DNA of 36,264 nucleotides from Thiotrichaceae bacterium (GTDB lineage Bacteria; Pseudomonadota; Gammaproteobacteria; Thiotrichales; Thiotrichaceae). Numbering within the stretch: position 1 is the stretch's first letter; each line of letters starts with the position of its first letter. The stretch spans positions 1-36,264 of the forward strand of contig WFWY01000050.1 of assembly GCA_015490895.1 (NCBI GenBank). The letters run 5' to 3'. The notes below the pieces were generated by a model, which saw only the letters and a program-made list of their open reading frames with translations, did not search any database and was not told where the DNA came from. Shown here piece after piece: positions 34,840 through 36,264 of the stretch. Made by a program: the position numbers and the translations under genes.

Positions 34840-36159
34840 ATGAAAGCCAATTCTCAACGGATAGGATTTGTTAGCCTGGGCTGCCCTAAAGCCCTGGTTG
34901 ACTCAGAACGTATTCTTACCCAACTGCGTACGGAAGGTTACGAGATTTCTCCGGACTATGATCAAGCAGATATAGTGGTCATTAATACTTGTGGTTTTAT
35001 TGACTCTGCTGTGCAGGAATCTTTGGATACCATTGGTGAGGCTCTGCATGAAAACGGCAAGGTGATCGTGACAGGCTGTCTTGGTGCAGATGCCGAAAAG
35101 GTATTAGGTGCCTATCCGGATGTGTTAGCAGTCAGTGGTCCCCATGCGTATGAAGAGGTGATGGAGGCTGTGCATCAGCATCTGCCCGCCCCACATGATC
35201 CCTATACAGATTTGGTGCCATCCCAGGGTTTGAAACTCACCCCGAAACATTACGCCTACCTGAAAATATCTGAAGGCTGTAATCACGATTGTTCATTTTG
35301 TATTATTCCGTCCATGCGTGGTCGTTTGTCGAGTTACCCCATTGGTGATGTCTTGCAGGAAGCAGAGAATCTGGTGAATGCAGGGGTAAAAGAACTACTG
35401 GTGGTATCACAAGATACCAGTGCCTACGGACTGGATGTCAAATATCGTACGGGCTTTTGGCAGGGGCGTCCCATTAAGTCACATATTCAGCAGTTGACCG
35501 AAGCGCTGGGTGAAATGGGTGTCTGGGTTCGCTTACATTATGTTTATCCGTACCCTCATGTGGACAGGTTGGTTCCGCTAATGGCTGAAGGCAAAATTTT
35601 ACCTTATCTGGATATTCCATTTCAGCATGCTAGCCCTGCTTTGCTTAAGGCCATGCGGCGTCCAGCGCATGCTGAAAAAGTACTTCAGCGACTACAGCAG
35701 TGGCGTGAAATCTGTCCGGATATTGTGGTTCGCAGTACTTTTATCACCGGCTTTCCAGGTGAAACAGAAGCAGACTTTCAGCTCTTGCTGGATTTTTTGC
35801 AGGAAGCCCAGTTGGATCGTGTGGGTTGTTTTATGTACTCCCCGGTTGAAGGAGCAAGCGCCAATGAGCTGCCCAATCCTGTCGCAGATGATATCAAGGA
35901 AGAGCGGCTTGAACGGTTTATGGCGGTACAGGCTGAGATCAGTACGCATAAACTTTCCCGACGCAAAGGTACTCGCATGATAGTGCTGACGGATGAGACT
36001 GAGGAAAACCTGACCGTCGCACGGAGTTATGCGGATGCCCCGGAAATTGACGGACAGGTACTGATCGAAGGTGTCGAGCTAGAGCCGGGTCAGTTTGTCG
36101 AGGTCGAGATAATCAATAGCAGTGAGCATGATTTGTGGGCGCAACTGGTGAGTGATTGA
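34840..36159 (+). CDS. rimO: Ribosomal protein S12 methylthiotransferase RimO
   Basis: This radical SAM enzyme adds a methylthio group to Asp89 of ribosomal protein S12. The 439 residues include the UPF0004 domain with cluster cysteines in [12 protein letters not shown] (Cys15), INTCGFID and VTGCLGA. The radical SAM motif is [21 protein letters not shown]-terminal TRAM domain (about 375-439; [18 protein letters not shown]) completes it. [10 protein letters not shown] distinguishes RimO from MiaB. The start is preceded by a weak AAAGAA-like site; [15 protein letters not shown] is the usual N-terminus. It is monocistronic here. Confidence 0.97.
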   Translation: MKANSQRIGFVSLGCPKALVDSERILTQLRTEGYEISPDYDQADIVVINTCGFIDSAVQESLDTIGEALHENGKVIVTGCLGADAEKVLGAYPDVLAVSGPHAYEEVMEAVHQHLPAPHDPYTDLVPSQGLKLTPKHYAYLKISEGCNHDCSFCIIPSMRGRLSSYPIGDVLQEAENLVNAGVKELLVVSQDTSAYGLDVKYRTGFWQGRPIKSHIQQLTEALGEMGVWVRLHYVYPYPHVDRLVPLMAEGKILPYLDIPFQHASPALLKAMRRPAHAEKVLQRLQQWREICPDIVVRSTFITGFPGETEADFQLLLDFLQEAQLDRVGCFMYSPVEGASANELPNPVADDIKEERLERFMAVQAEISTHKLSRRKGTRMIVLTDETEENLTVARSYADAPEIDGQVLIEGVELEPGQFVEVEIINSSEHDLWAQLVSD

Positions 36160-36172
36160 TCGGCAAGCTCCT

Positions 36173-36264
36173 GGGAGTTTGTCCGAAAACTAAGAAGCTA
36201 CTGTAAATCTCATGAACATCATAATCTGAACTTATTGAAATCGTTAATCATTAATAAAATAAAT
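36173..36264. mobile_element. Left edge of a probable repeat element (cut by window end)
   Basis: GGGAGTTTGTCCGAAAAC (36173-36190) matches the right terminal repeat of the 32933-33052 element at 16 of 18 positions, oriented inward. The following 74 nt are AT-rich and do not resemble the inside of that element. This suggests the same ends with a different interior, such as a parent IS. The rest is outside the window. Confidence 0.45.

Overview
The window reads as a chromosomal segment of a gammaproteobacterial, sulfur-oxidising chemolithoautotroph. The main evidence is a SoxB thiosulfohydrolase beside a small periplasmic cytochrome c, a bacterial-type phosphoribulokinase (Calvin cycle), gammaproteobacterial-type EfpL, QmcA/NfeD, RimO and YggS, plus type II secretion and type IV pilus motor genes. 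Relatives in Thiotrichales-like lineages are plausible, but I cannot fix the genus from sequence alone. Gene density is high, most genes sit in short operons, and no rRNA, tRNA, CRISPR array or prophage was seen.

Layout. 1-3056: the 3'-truncated phosphohistidine phosphatase SixA, then a zinc uptake locus (znuCB on the minus strand, znuA divergent). The znuA signal peptide and mature part lie in different frames, joined at an A8 run. 2988-5314 (minus): a DksA/TraR-like zinc-finger protein, an unknown lipoprotein, a stomatin-like QmcA and NfeD. 5460-8323 (plus): a TtrS/TtrR-like two-component system, followed by 532 bp of noncoding DNA. 8856-12849: a HupE/UreJ-like membrane protein divergent from soxB, cytochrome c, a perfect bidirectional terminator and a 59-codon ORF with a very strong ribosome binding site. 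13154-14947 (minus): moaA-moaD-moaB. 15116-19961 (minus): gspD-gspE-gspF. 20187-21623 (minus): efpL and an unknown lipoprotein carrying a 17-bp perfect inverted repeat.

21708-26504 (minus): a glycine cleavage operon gcvT-gcvH-gcvP, headed by a tandem glycine riboswitch and intrinsic terminator, with a second terminator-like hairpin between gcvH and gcvP. 26673-29372: a 3D-domain secreted protein, then yggS-proC-yggT on the minus strand. 29423-32815 (plus): three consecutive PilT/PilU-family ATPases. 32933-33126: two small repeat elements. 33136-34023 (minus): phosphoribulokinase. 34024-34839: a large noncoding region with several palindromes and DnaA-box-like words. 34840-36159: rimO. The window ends in what looks like the edge of another copy of the small inverted-repeat element.

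Functional links. SoxB and the cytochrome c supply electrons from thiosulfate and phosphoribulokinase uses the energy for CO2 fixation. The TtrSR-like system is a plausible sulfur-compound sensor for the adjacent sox genes (inference). MoaADB supports molybdoenzymes. GspDEF and PilTU are the secretion and twitching machineries, each only partly encoded here. The most unusual items are the split znuA, the small-repeat pairs (13 kb/33 kb and 32.9 kb/36.2 kb), the triple retraction-ATPase array, the double hairpin control of gcv, and the palindrome-rich region upstream of rimO.
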